62,275 bases of DNA from a virus. Position 1 is the first letter of the stretch. Every line of letters starts with the position of its first letter. A model generated the notes under the pieces. That model did not search any database and was not told where the DNA came from. It saw only the letters and a program-made list of their open reading frames with translations. This document shows positions 41,927-49,691 of this stretch, in pieces. The position numbers and the translations under genes are program-made. The stretch covers positions 1-62,275 of the IMG/VR virus record IMGVR_UViG_3300043395_004461. One strand, written 5' to 3'.

Positions 41927-42466
41927 ATGTTTGATAAATTAATAGAAGTCGTTGTTACTTTCATTCACGATATCCTTCCATTCAAAATAGTTGACCAATG
42001 GGAACAAGGCGTGCATTTATCCTTTGGTAAATTCAAGAAAGTAGTTTATCCAGGTTTAAATTTTAAACTCCCTTTCTTTGATAAGATTTGGGTAACCCCT
42101 GTTATTACCCAAACGGTAAATTTGAAACCACAAACTGTTACTTCCTTGGATGAAAAAAGTGTTGTGTTATCAAGTATTGTTAGATATCATATCTACGATG
42201 TTGAAAAATTTCTCTTGGGGGTAATGCATGCAAATGACGTATTGGTTGATACAACTCAAGGTATTATTCGTGATATGGTCGAAGGTACAACTTGGGAGGA
42301 CTTGGTGGATTTAACTTCTATTGTAACACCTGAAGTCAACAATCAAGTGGGAAGATGGGGAATTAGAGTCGAACTGATAAGTTTCCCTGATTTGGGTGAA
42401 ATTACCACTTATAGAATTATTTCTGATGGTAAAGAAGTAGTTACACCTATATCACCACAGATTTAA
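41927..42466 (+). CDS. SPFH/band 7 domain membrane protein
   Basis: The 179-residue protein has a hydrophobic N-terminus (MFDKLIEVVVTFIHDILPF) followed by the stomatin/prohibitin pattern: QWEQGVHLSFGKFKKVVYPG then LNFKLPFFDKIW, then VLSSIVRYHIYDVEKFLLGV and WGIRVELISFPDL, which matches the end of the band 7 domain. Such proteins form membrane-bound rings and guard proteases such as FtsH. It is shorter than host members (no coiled-coil tail). ATG 41927 is used because the promoter covers an upstream GTG. Confidence 0.85.
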   Translation: MFDKLIEVVVTFIHDILPFKIVDQWEQGVHLSFGKFKKVVYPGLNFKLPFFDKIWVTPVITQTVNLKPQTVTSLDEKSVVLSSIVRYHIYDVEKFLLGVMHANDVLVDTTQGIIRDMVEGTTWEDLVDLTSIVTPEVNNQVGRWGIRVELISFPDLGEITTYRIISDGKEVVTPISPQI

Positions 42467-42475
42467 AAAATAATT

Positions 42476-42505
42476 TTTGTGGTACCGAATAATTGTTTAT
42501 CTTTG
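42476..42505 (+). promoter_or_regulatory. Bacteroidetes-type promoter
   Basis: TTTG at 42476-42479 and TATCTTTG at 42498-42505 are spaced 18 nt, 17 nt before ATG 42523. Confidence 0.75.
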
Positions 42506-42522
42506 TTGTAAATAAAAACGAT

Positions 42523-42804
42523 ATGAACCTACACAGCCATCACGTAAAAATTCAACACGAGACTTTCGGAATTCTTTTGGAAGAGACCTTTGTAAATGCT
42601 AGTCAATTTAAGTTGTTCTTGAAACTCGTACAAGGTTGTATCGAGACAAAAAACGACCTCACATTTTTCAATGGAACCGATTTTTTGGTTCATATACCAT
42701 ATAAGCACTTGGTTAACTCAATCGTTACCACTAAACTTGATATGTACACTCTAACTGACCATCTTGTTAATAAATCTAAAATCGAAGCGGAGGTAACCAA
42801 ATGA
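42523..42804 (+). CDS. Small protein of unknown function
   Basis: The 93-residue protein begins MNLHSHHVKIQHETFGILLE and contains FLKLVQGCIETKNDLTFFNG, an alpha/beta mix. ATG 42523 fits the upstream host-type promoter; an earlier start would overlap it. It begins a three-gene unit with 42801 and 43064, joined by 4-nt overlaps. Confidence 0.7.
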   Translation: MNLHSHHVKIQHETFGILLEETFVNASQFKLFLKLVQGCIETKNDLTFFNGTDFLVHIPYKHLVNSIVTTKLDMYTLTDHLVNKSKIEAEVTK

Positions 42805-43067
42805 ACACCAAACAAATTCTAAGATATGCGTTCTTCGGAGCGCTTGTGTACGGGGCGTACAAACTTGGCGAGAGAAATGCTAAGGACGATGTTGAAAATG
42901 AAGACAAACTTCTCAAAGGTTCTCCCGAACCTGTTGAGCAATCTGAAGCGGATTATATCCGTGAGATTATTGATTGTATTCGAATGAAACCTAACAAGAA
43001 CCGTAAGGATAAGGACAACATCGAACTTCTTGAAATTAAATTAAAACAACTTTTGAACTCAAAATGA
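42801..43067 (+). CDS. Small membrane-anchored charged protein
   Basis: The 88-residue protein has one N-terminal transmembrane helix (ILRYAFFGALVYGAYKLG) and a charged cytoplasmic or periplasmic helix with EADYIREIIDCIRMKPNKNR. It is coupled by ATGA overlaps to both neighbours. Family unknown. Confidence 0.65.
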   Translation: MNTKQILRYAFFGALVYGAYKLGERNAKDDVENEDKLLKGSPEPVEQSEADYIREIIDCIRMKPNKNRKDKDNIELLEIKLKQLLNSK

Positions 43068-43363
43068 TTACAATTAAAGACATAATATCTTACTCTAAGC
43101 CTCACTCAAATAGAATGGAAGGAGCTCGTCAAACGGTCCTTTCCGATGGTAAAGTCGCTCTTTCAATTGTGGGAGGTGCTCAGGGTTTATACGGAGATTT
43201 CGAGAATGATTTTGAGATTGCCATCTTAGATGAGGAAACTCGGGACTTTGTTACAAAATACTATGTCCCTGAAGCCAACGATGATGTTTTAGGCTATCAG
43301 GATTCCAAACAAGTGGAATTTATTGCTAATCTTATTTTTAGAAATGATTTCCAAGTTAAGTAA
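43064..43363 (+). CDS. Protein of unknown function
   Basis: The 99-residue protein contains RQTVLSDGKVALSIVGGAQG and LYGDFENDFEIAILDEETRD, suggesting a beta-rich fold with acidic loops. It ends the operon started at 42523 and is followed by a strong terminator. Confidence 0.7.
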   Translation: MITIKDIISYSKPHSNRMEGARQTVLSDGKVALSIVGGAQGLYGDFENDFEIAILDEETRDFVTKYYVPEANDDVLGYQDSKQVEFIANLIFRNDFQVK

Positions 43364-43403
43364 AACTTGGTGGTGGAGTGGCTGTTAAAACCGTACAGCC
43401 CCT

Positions 43404-43430
43404 ATGGGAGACTTCGGTCTCCCATTTTTT
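43404..43430 (+). terminator. UUCG-capped terminator
   Basis: ATGGGAGAC and GTCTCCCAT form a perfect 9-bp stem around TTCG, followed by six T. A second hairpin (GGCTGT/ACAGCC) lies just upstream. Confidence 0.93.
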
Positions 43431-43917
43431 ATTCCCACCATATACCAAAACCACAGTTTTGATATACTTTGTTGTATGCTTTCTCTTTGATATGGTCGAG
43501 TAGGTCGTCTAAATCAGACCAACCACCCATGTCTGTATTATCAATGACCTCTTGAATAGTCATATATTCCCCTTCACCTTCTTCATTTGTACTCAAAATT
43601 TTTGAGTCACCCCAAACATGTTTACTTATAACATCATTTTCAGATTCATCCTCGTGGTAATATATTGGGTATATGTGTATATAACAATATTCATCACCGT
43701 TTGGTCCATCCAAATCAACTCTAAGACCTTCTTTACCTGTAAGTTTTTCTATTGCTTTCTCACAAAAATCAACTACACCATCTTCACCGATTTCTTGTTT
43801 TAGGTCTAATAGAAATAATTCTATATTATAATCCATCATTGCGGCAATAGATTTTACATCAGGATTTGGATATCCTTCTTTCGATAAAACCTTCAAAAAA
43901 TAATTTACTTCACTCAT
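43429..43917 (-). CDS. Acidic protein of unknown function
   Basis: The 162-residue protein begins MSEVNYFLKVLSKEGYPNPD and has acidic stretches (YYHEDESENDVISKHVWGDS) and a C-terminal aromatic NCGFGIWWE. No family recognised. It forms a minus-strand operon with the two genes upstream (4-nt overlap). Confidence 0.7.
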   Translation of the reverse strand: MSEVNYFLKVLSKEGYPNPDVKSIAAMMDYNIELFLLDLKQEIGEDGVVDFCEKAIEKLTGKEGLRVDLDGPNGDEYCYIHIYPIYYHEDESENDVISKHVWGDSKILSTNEEGEGEYMTIQEVIDNTDMGGWSDLDDLLDHIKEKAYNKVYQNCGFGIWWE

Positions 43918-44780
43918 AAATAAAGGTGGTCAGCGTCCCAAGCTACCATATCTATTTTAGTATCAAATGGAGATAGACTTAATCTTGGTGAGTCTCCCAT
44001 AAACTGCAAACAGTATATTTTATGTTCTTGAACCTCAGTATCTAATTCAGCATAGCTTTCATCGGTGTTTAATATCATCACGGAATTTAGAGATTCAAAT
44101 TTGGTTTGAGAGGTTATTGGCTTCATTGTTTCCTCTTCTAATTCACATTTAGTTTTGAGTGTTGGATTCCAAGATGCGATTAATTGGACATAATAATTCT
44201 TTTCAAAATCAGATACTATTGTACCACTACCATCACATTCACTACATTCTTCACTACCTCCACCCGAACATTGGTCACATGTTTCGTAGCCGTCACCGTC
44301 ACAAGTATCACAATATACATCACCATCACCATCACAAGTTTCACAAGTCTTCGTATCACCACCATCCTCAACCTCACCATCTCCATCACATGTATCACAA
44401 CTAATTTTACCGCTTCCGTCACAGTCATCACAATCAATTCTTCCATTCCCATCACAATAATCACAGTCTACACTTCCATTCCCGCTACAGTCATCACACT
44501 CATTTTCATGGTAATCCCCATCTGTGTAAAACACAGTTGCAAAAAACAATTCCTCATACCATCTTTCAATTTCTTCAAATGATGCCTGACTTGATATTCC
44601 CCACATTGCAATACAAATCTTAACGAAATTATCTGGTCCGAAATTTCTTATGTATTCTGTTGTTTGGTCCCTCCTATTTTTGAAAAGGGTAATTACATTG
44701 GTTGGGGAACTGTAAGTGTGTAGTCCCGTGAACTCATGTAAATTCTTGGCAATCTTATATATCTTTTCGTTACTTATCAT
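43914..44780 (-). CDS. Protein with eight DnaJ-type CxxCxGxG zinc motifs
   Basis: The 288-residue protein lacks a J domain but holds eight consecutive CxxCxGxG-type motifs in residues ~90-190 (CDDCSGNG, CDYCDGNG, CDDCDGSG, CDTCDGDG, CETCDGDG, CDTCDGDG, CDQCSGGG, CSECDGSG). DnaJ has four, binding two zinc ions; eight would bind four. A helical domain precedes and a beta-rich domain follows. The motifs are unusually acidic (many Asp). It may act as a substrate-holding chaperone or scaffold, perhaps with the phage DnaJ, but no partner is shown. Confidence 0.8.
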   Translation of the reverse strand: MISNEKIYKIAKNLHEFTGLHTYSSPTNVITLFKNRRDQTTEYIRNFGPDNFVKICIAMWGISSQASFEEIERWYEELFFATVFYTDGDYHENECDDCSGNGSVDCDYCDGNGRIDCDDCDGSGKISCDTCDGDGEVEDGGDTKTCETCDGDGDVYCDTCDGDGYETCDQCSGGGSEECSECDGSGTIVSDFEKNYYVQLIASWNPTLKTKCELEEETMKPITSQTKFESLNSVMILNTDESYAELDTEVQEHKIYCLQFMGDSPRLSLSPFDTKIDMVAWDADHLYL

Positions 44781-45193
44781 TATAACTCTTCGTATTCGTA
44801 TTTATAAAAAATCTTGGCTTCGTGTTTCTCATCAATTTTATAAATGAAGTCTAAAAATAATCCGTCATTTAACATTGGGTCATTTTCACTTGCTTTTCTG
44901 AATTTTAAAGTTTTTTTATCAACAATAAATTCATATAATACAGCTCTTAAGTCATCGTTCATTTGGTTTATCATGTAACCGATTGAATATGAATCACCAT
45001 TACACCCACCCATGAAATCCACATGGATATCCAAACTTATTTCTATCAACTCGTCATTTTTATCTAAAATCACTTCATCACAAAAACAACTTAGCACTTC
45101 ATAATTTTTGAGCTCTGAAGTTAAGATGTACTTATACTTTTCACCCAATGTATTTCTGAACTTTTCTAACCACTCTTGTGATTTTTTTTCCAT
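44780..45193 (-). CDS. Protein of unknown function
   Basis: The start ATG 45193 (MEKKSQEWLEKFRNTLGEKY) is preferred because a TATTTATA box lies 4 nt upstream on this strand. The 137-residue product has VLSCFCDEVILDKNDELIEI and a beta-rich middle with HVDFMGGCNGDSYSIGYM. It shares its last base with the first base of the zinc-motif gene. Confidence 0.65.
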   Translation of the reverse strand: MEKKSQEWLEKFRNTLGEKYKYILTSELKNYEVLSCFCDEVILDKNDELIEISLDIHVDFMGGCNGDSYSIGYMINQMNDDLRAVLYEFIVDKKTLKFRKASENDPMLNDGLFLDFIYKIDEKHEAKIFYKYEYEEL

Positions 45194-45197
45194 AACA

Positions 45198-45205
45198 TAT
45201 AAATA
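45198..45205 (-). promoter_or_regulatory. TATTTATA box on minus strand
   Basis: A perfect octamer lies 4 nt upstream of the minus-strand start at 45193. Confidence 0.45.
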
Positions 45206-45252
45206 GATTTGTTTTTTTGTTTTTGTATCATATTTTTTTAAAAACAAATCAT

Positions 45253-45675
45253 ATGAGCATTACAGTGACCATCACATCAGAAGAAATTCTCAGTAATTCA
45301 AATAACTATGCTTTAGGGGAACTTGTGAGAAACAAGTATTGGCAAGAAAGAAGAAATCAAGAAGGTCCACCAAGAGATGATGAACATTTCTTTTTGGATA
45401 TTGCCCCTGACGGAACCGTCAAAAAAATTATTAGACCTTGGACTTGTTCCATCTGCGGTAAAGATACCTCAGAAGTTGAGTACGATTACCTCGTAGGTTA
45501 CGACCACTTAGGATGTATTCTTCAAGGAGACCCAAAGATGGATGAGAAAGACAGATGTGTAATCTGTGGTCAAGAGACACCATATCTTCGTTCAACAAAC
45601 ATCAACGATAGAGTTGGATATGTTGAAGGTGGAGGTCAAGGTTGTTACCAACCTCACATCTGTGATAAGGTATGA
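45253..45675 (+). CDS. Protein with two CxxC zinc-ribbon pairs
   Basis: The 140-residue protein has a helical N-terminus (MSITVTITSEEILSNSNNYA) and two CxxC pairs, RPWTCSICGKDTSEVEYDYL and DRCVICGQETPYLR, that could bind zinc, followed by a Gly-rich end with GCYQPHICDKV. ATG 45253 is used; longer forms begin at non-ATG codons. No family is certain. Confidence 0.65.
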   Translation: MSITVTITSEEILSNSNNYALGELVRNKYWQERRNQEGPPRDDEHFFLDIAPDGTVKKIIRPWTCSICGKDTSEVEYDYLVGYDHLGCILQGDPKMDEKDRCVICGQETPYLRSTNINDRVGYVEGGGQGCYQPHICDKV

Positions 45676-45764
45676 TGAACTACATCGACTGGCACAGGGA
45701 GAGGGATAGAATGGCTCAACGTCAAAGAAATTTTGAAGTCCATATAAAATTTTTTGGCTGGTAA
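45672..45764 (+). CDS. Possible 30-residue basic peptide
   Basis: The ORF (MMNYIDWHRERDRMAQRQRN then FEVHIKFFGW) starts in an ATGA overlap with the preceding gene. It is short and basic; support comes from coupling only. Confidence 0.4.
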   Translation: MMNYIDWHRERDRMAQRQRNFEVHIKFFGW

Positions 45765-45784
45765 CTTTGAGGGTCGTATATTTG
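45753..45784 (+). promoter_or_regulatory. Bacteroidetes-type promoter
   Basis: TTTG at 45753-45756 and TATATTTG at 45777-45784 are 20 nt apart, 22 nt before ATG 45807. Confidence 0.8.
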
Positions 45785-45806
45785 TATTCACAAAAACAAA
45801 CACACT

Positions 45807-46262
45807 ATGACCCAAACCATCACCATCCCCGCACTTCACATCAACACCAACAACGCCTATTCTTCTGACGTTTTTTACGGTTCATTCAGAACTTACGTTA
45901 AAGGTAAATCTCTCGACGTTTCAGTTTCAAACCACCTGAAAGATATCAACAAGGAATATGAATTCCGTATTGCAGGCAAATGCAAGGCGGGGTTCATCAA
46001 CATCCACGACACCAAAGGAACCGTTGACGTAATCCGTGGGTATGGTAAGAATTCTTTGGTTAACATTCAAGCTAAGAACGAATACGGTCAGTGGATGAAC
46101 GTTTACACTACCAAAGGTGGTAAGTGGTATTCAATCGACCTTGGTTTTTTAAAGGTAATCACTGTGGGAACTATGAGACAGTCTTTCCCTGATATGTGTG
46201 ATATGAATTTGTGGACTTTGGTTGGGGCTAAGACTTGGGCAGATAAGGCATTCGCGAAATGA
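45807..46262 (+). CDS. Protein of unknown function
   Basis: The 151-residue protein starts MTQTITIPALHINTNNAYSS and is beta-rich with GFINIHDTKGTVDVIRGYGK and a C-terminal aromatic helix. Its codon use is more GC-rich and its leader is of the host type, like the DUF932, UvrC-like and 51165 genes, which hints at an early, highly expressed class. Family unknown. Confidence 0.7.
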   Translation: MTQTITIPALHINTNNAYSSDVFYGSFRTYVKGKSLDVSVSNHLKDINKEYEFRIAGKCKAGFINIHDTKGTVDVIRGYGKNSLVNIQAKNEYGQWMNVYTTKGGKWYSIDLGFLKVITVGTMRQSFPDMCDMNLWTLVGAKTWADKAFAK

Positions 46263-46489
46263 GTTGGGAAATATTTGGATACATTGGAACTGTTCTCATT
46301 CTAAGTTCATTCTTAGTTGAGAACATTTTCCGTTTAAGACTGATTAATACAATCGGTGCTTGTTTTTGGATTATTTATGGTGTTGGAATTTCTGCAGGTC
46401 CAACAATTGTTGTAAATTCGTGCGTTATTGTTATTCACCTTATTTGGTTTTATAGACACAAAAAAGAATGGAACTCAAAGAAAAAATAA
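46259..46489 (+). CDS. Three-helix membrane protein (YgjV/SemiSWEET-like)
   Basis: The 76-residue protein has three transmembrane helices: IFGYIGTVLILSSFLVE, LINTIGACFWIIYGVGI and TIVVNSCVIVIHLIWFY. The NTIGACFWIIYGV and IVVNSCVIVIHL segments resemble the YgjV/SemiSWEET group, whose members transport sugars as dimers. It overlaps neighbours by 4 and 22 nt. Transport is an inference from topology. Confidence 0.65.
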   Translation: MSWEIFGYIGTVLILSSFLVENIFRLRLINTIGACFWIIYGVGISAGPTIVVNSCVIVIHLIWFYRHKKEWNSKKK

Positions 46490-47733
46490 AGTCGGCTCCC
46501 AAATACCCTGGTTGTTACATCTACAAAGATGATAAAGACCAGGTTATCTATGTTGGGATGTCGAAGTTCCTTCCAAAACGTGTATCATCTTATTTCACAA
46601 AAAAACACGAGGACAAAAAAACAAGAACTCTTGTTGAACAAATCCGTGATGTTGAGTATCAGATTGCTTCATCTGAAGCGGAGGCTCTTATCATGGAAGA
46701 AGAGCTCATCAAAATCTACAAACCAAAGTTCAACATCAAAGGTAAGGACGACAAGACAAGAACTTGGTACTTGTCTTTGACTGAGGGTCCTTATGCTAAA
46801 CTCCAAATCACTCACGGTAAAGGTGATGAGACTCGTGGTATCAATTTCACATCAGGTCAGAGGGCTCACGAGGTAATGCAACTTATCAACGACATCCTAC
46901 CACTCAGAACCTGTTCCTATACTCTCAATCAAGAGAATATCGAAGCGGGTAAGTTCAAACCTTGTCTTGAGTATCACCTTGGACGTTGTAATGCTCCTTG
47001 TATTGCTCTTGAATCCAATTTGTATTACTTGAAGTATCAACTTATCGTCAGAAAAATCTTTGAACTCGATTACAAGATGCTCAAGACATTTCTCACAGGT
47101 AAGATGCATGAGTTTGCTAAGAATCTGGAATTTGAAAAAGCGGACAACTATCTTCATAGAGTTAACCAAATCAAACTCCTTGAGGACAAACTTGAACCAA
47201 TTCGAGTACGTAAGTACAACAAGATTGCTTTTGGTATCAAGAAGGTATTGGGTCTTTCTCAATTGCCACTCATCATTGAAGCGTTCGATAACTCCCATAA
47301 TCAGGGGGATTGTAATGTTGCAGCCTCTGTAAGATTTGTTAACAACAAACCTGAGAAAAATCAGTATCGTAAGTACATCATCCGTGATGGAGAGAACAAA
47401 GGTAACGACTGTGCGTCCTTCGAAGAGGTGGTTTATAGACGTTTTAAGAGACTCTTGGATGAAAAGGGTCAACTACCCAACCTTGTTATTATTGACGGAG
47501 GAAAGGGTCAATTAAACACCGCGAAAGGTGTTTTGGAATCACTGAACCTTCTTGGTAAAGTTGACCTGATATCTATCTCCAAAGATGGTAATCACAGAAG
47601 TAATATCATCCACACGATTGATGGTAAACAACATCCAATGCAATGGACGGTGTTAGGTGTGATACAAGAGGAGATTCACAGATTTGCAATCAAATTTCAT
47701 AGAGAAAAGGCAGGAAAAAAACTTTTGGCATAA
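46468..47733 (+). CDS. uvrC: UvrC-like excision nuclease lacking the C-terminal HhH domain
   Basis: The 421-residue protein follows UvrC from its N-terminus: a GIY-YIG nuclease (PGCYIYKDDKDQVIYVGMSK), the four-Cys segment (RTCSYTLNQ...CLEYHLGRCNAPCI, the iron-sulfur cluster site in UvrC), a UVR coiled coil, and the RNase H-like domain (IEAFDNSHNQG and NLVIIDGGKGQLN, ending in FAIKFHREKA). UvrC makes both cuts in nucleotide excision repair. The final helix-hairpin-helix tandem (~150 residues) is missing. It may repair phage DNA or attack damaged or modified host DNA. Confidence 0.9.
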   Translation: MELKEKIKSAPKYPGCYIYKDDKDQVIYVGMSKFLPKRVSSYFTKKHEDKKTRTLVEQIRDVEYQIASSEAEALIMEEELIKIYKPKFNIKGKDDKTRTWYLSLTEGPYAKLQITHGKGDETRGINFTSGQRAHEVMQLINDILPLRTCSYTLNQENIEAGKFKPCLEYHLGRCNAPCIALESNLYYLKYQLIVRKIFELDYKMLKTFLTGKMHEFAKNLEFEKADNYLHRVNQIKLLEDKLEPIRVRKYNKIAFGIKKVLGLSQLPLIIEAFDNSHNQGDCNVAASVRFVNNKPEKNQYRKYIIRDGENKGNDCASFEEVVYRRFKRLLDEKGQLPNLVIIDGGKGQLNTAKGVLESLNLLGKVDLISISKDGNHRSNIIHTIDGKQHPMQWTVLGVIQEEIHRFAIKFHREKAGKKLLA

Positions 47734-47753
47734 CAACAATTACTTTATATTTG
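47724..47753 (+). promoter_or_regulatory. Bacteroidetes-type promoter
   Basis: TTTG at 47724-47727 and TATATTTG at 47746-47753 are 18 nt apart, 15 nt before ATG 47769. Confidence 0.75.
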
Positions 47754-47768
47754 CTGAAAATACGACAG

Positions 47769-49010
47769 ATGATATACAGACAAAATACCGAAACCACCAT
47801 TGAGAACTTTGTAAAAAGTTACGCTCTCAAAACATATGTAGACCCACGTTTCCAAAGAAAAAAAGTTTGGAAAGACTCAAGTAAGATTGGGTTTAGAACC
47901 TCTGTTATTGAAAACACAATCGCGAATCCAATAATTTTGGTGTCGGTTGAAAGTTGTATTGAAAAGGCTGAAATAACAAAGAATCAACTTGACTTGGATT
48001 ATTTTACAAAAGTCAAGGAGAGGAACTTCAAGTATATTTCAATCGATGGTAATAATAGAACAAACTATTGTTTGGATTCTTGGGCGGTTGTGGATAAAGA
48101 AAATATGAAACCTGATGAGGAGATTTTCTTCAGGGAGAGACAAATTCCTTTGACCATCTTCAGAAGTTGTTCAAGAGCTGATATGCATCTGATTGCAATC
48201 AGAACCAACAAAGGTATTGCTTGGAACAAACAAGAAGACCGAAATGCAATTTTTGGTTACGTTTCTGATTTCATCCGTGATTTATCTGTCGACTTATCCA
48301 AATCTAACACAACACAACTGATTTCTGGTCTTAATCAGAATAGAATGCAGGACGATGAGTTATATGCTATGATGTTGGCTTATCACCAACATCCTTCAAC
48401 TAACATCTCAGTGGCATCCTTGAAGTCTCTTTATGAAAGAAAAAGTATCGATAACGAAAAAGAGTTCAAAACAATAATTTCCGCATGGGAGACAATTGTG
48501 AAAAACATGGGAACAAACAAAATCAAGATTGATAAATCCCTGGTAATGAACCTATTTGTTTTCTTGTATGAGATTTACCACAACACAGGTAGAAAGTTGA
48601 ATGAGAAGACCGTTAGTGAATTCTCTAAAACTTACATTGAGTTGGAAGGTAAAAGACTTATGGAAATCGATTCTTGGAAGAACAACCTTAGATACGCTCC
48701 AAAGAAGTTGAAGGAAAAGTCAGATAGAATTATTTCGGATTTCATCCCTTATATCGACGAGTACTTTATCAAGTTGGATAACAAAAGACTTTTCAGTATT
48801 GATGATAAAATCAAAATGTACCAACAATCTAAAGGTATCGTCAAAAGACTTGATGGAACGGAAGTAAAGATGGATTTATTACAAGTTTTGAATGGTGATT
48901 TGGTTCATGCTGACCACGTTGACCCATATACCTTGGGTGGTGAGACAACAATTGAAAATGGTCAACTTTTACTTAAGGAAGATAACTTGAAAAAATCTGA
49001 TAAAATTTAA
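47769..49010 (+). CDS. DUF262-type protein with HNH nuclease motif
   Basis: The 413-residue protein starts with a DUF262/ParB-like region: DPRFQRKKVWKDSSKIGFRT, then ISIDGNNRTNYCLDSW, where DGxxR is the usual nucleotide-dependent motif. The C-terminus has HADHVDPYTLGGETTIENGQ and NLKKSDK, a complete HNH endonuclease signature. DUF262-HNH (GmrSD-like) proteins restrict modified DNA, and related phage proteins exist. In a phage it may degrade host or rival DNA. A host-type promoter suggests early expression. Confidence 0.82.
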   Translation: MIYRQNTETTIENFVKSYALKTYVDPRFQRKKVWKDSSKIGFRTSVIENTIANPIILVSVESCIEKAEITKNQLDLDYFTKVKERNFKYISIDGNNRTNYCLDSWAVVDKENMKPDEEIFFRERQIPLTIFRSCSRADMHLIAIRTNKGIAWNKQEDRNAIFGYVSDFIRDLSVDLSKSNTTQLISGLNQNRMQDDELYAMMLAYHQHPSTNISVASLKSLYERKSIDNEKEFKTIISAWETIVKNMGTNKIKIDKSLVMNLFVFLYEIYHNTGRKLNEKTVSEFSKTYIELEGKRLMEIDSWKNNLRYAPKKLKEKSDRIISDFIPYIDEYFIKLDNKRLFSIDDKIKMYQQSKGIVKRLDGTEVKMDLLQVLNGDLVHADHVDPYTLGGETTIENGQLLLKEDNLKKSDKI

Positions 49011-49011
49011 T

Positions 49012-49042
49012 TTTGCCGTAATTACCAATGCACTTATCTTTG
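49012..49042 (+). promoter_or_regulatory. Bacteroidetes-type promoter
   Basis: TTTG at 49012-49015 and TATCTTTG at 49035-49042 are 19 nt apart, 23 nt before ATG 49066. Confidence 0.8.
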
Positions 49043-49065
49043 TAATCTAAATCAAACAAATAAAC

Positions 49066-49632
49066 ATGAAACAAATCCTTGTGGTCGCAATCGCCCTAAT
49101 TGCATCGATTCAATCTTATGGTCAAAAAACAATCACCGCGGAGCAAATGAAAACATTCACCAAAGGTGCTTTCGAAGCTGCGGATTTCGACCAATATGTT
49201 GCTTTGGATGGACATACATATAAGGTCGGTGATACTTTGAAAATTGGCAGACCTTCTGTTAATAAAACTTTTACTTTCATTGAAGATTATTCAGGTGTTG
49301 CAGGTGCATTGGCGGGAACTCCATTAACTCCGACTTTAGCAAGTGTAAGTGGTAACAACACCGTCATTAAAAGAATTTACGCTCAAGGAACAAAAAGAGC
49401 TGGTTTTAGAATTTATATTATTAGTAAAGGACTCTGTGGTATGTGTCCAAATTATCTAATTAATATTGAGGAGGCTTTTGCGGTGGGTGAATTGAAATCT
49501 TTAGGTATGAACCGAGAAAATGCCCTTGCTAAACTCAAAGAACAAAAAGAACTTCTCGATTTGGGAATGATTACTCAGGAACAATTTGAGAAAGTTAAGA
49601 CTGAATTAACTCCGTACGTAATGAAAAACTAA
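49066..49632 (+). CDS. Secreted protein with SHOCT-like C-terminus
   Basis: The 188-residue protein has a signal peptide (MKQILVVAIALIASIQSYGQ), a periplasmic beta-rich middle with a CGMC pair, and a C-terminal helix pair (ALAKLKEQKELLDLGMITQE then QFEKVKTEL) that matches the SHOCT motif found at the ends of many bacterial proteins. A host-type promoter drives it, and a terminator follows. It looks like a host envelope protein captured by the phage. Function unknown. Confidence 0.75.
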   Translation: MKQILVVAIALIASIQSYGQKTITAEQMKTFTKGAFEAADFDQYVALDGHTYKVGDTLKIGRPSVNKTFTFIEDYSGVAGALAGTPLTPTLASVSGNNTVIKRIYAQGTKRAGFRIYIISKGLCGMCPNYLINIEEAFAVGELKSLGMNRENALAKLKEQKELLDLGMITQEQFEKVKTELTPYVMKN

Positions 49633-49653
49633 TAGATTAATCATTATATTTGA

Positions 49654-49679
49654 ACCCTCACCAAATGGTGGGGGTTTTA
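49654..49679 (+). terminator. Terminator after the SHOCT protein gene
   Basis: ACCCTCACC and GGTGGGGGT pair around AAAT with one wobble, followed by T-rich sequence. Confidence 0.75.
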
Positions 49680-49687
49680 TATTTATT
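49680..49687 (+). promoter_or_regulatory. TATTTATT box, putative late promoter
   Basis: It lies directly after a terminator and 4 nt before ATG 49692 of a tagged protein. Confidence 0.5.
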
Positions 49688-49691
49688 TTAG

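Noticed and set aside
44159-44582. His- and Thr-rich plus-strand ORFs opposite the eight-motif zinc protein
   Set aside because: They are antisense shadows of the CxxCxGxG repeats.
49645-49652. TATATTTG as a promoter
   Set aside because: It lies directly before a terminator with no TTTG at the right distance and no gene to drive other than one with its own late-type box.
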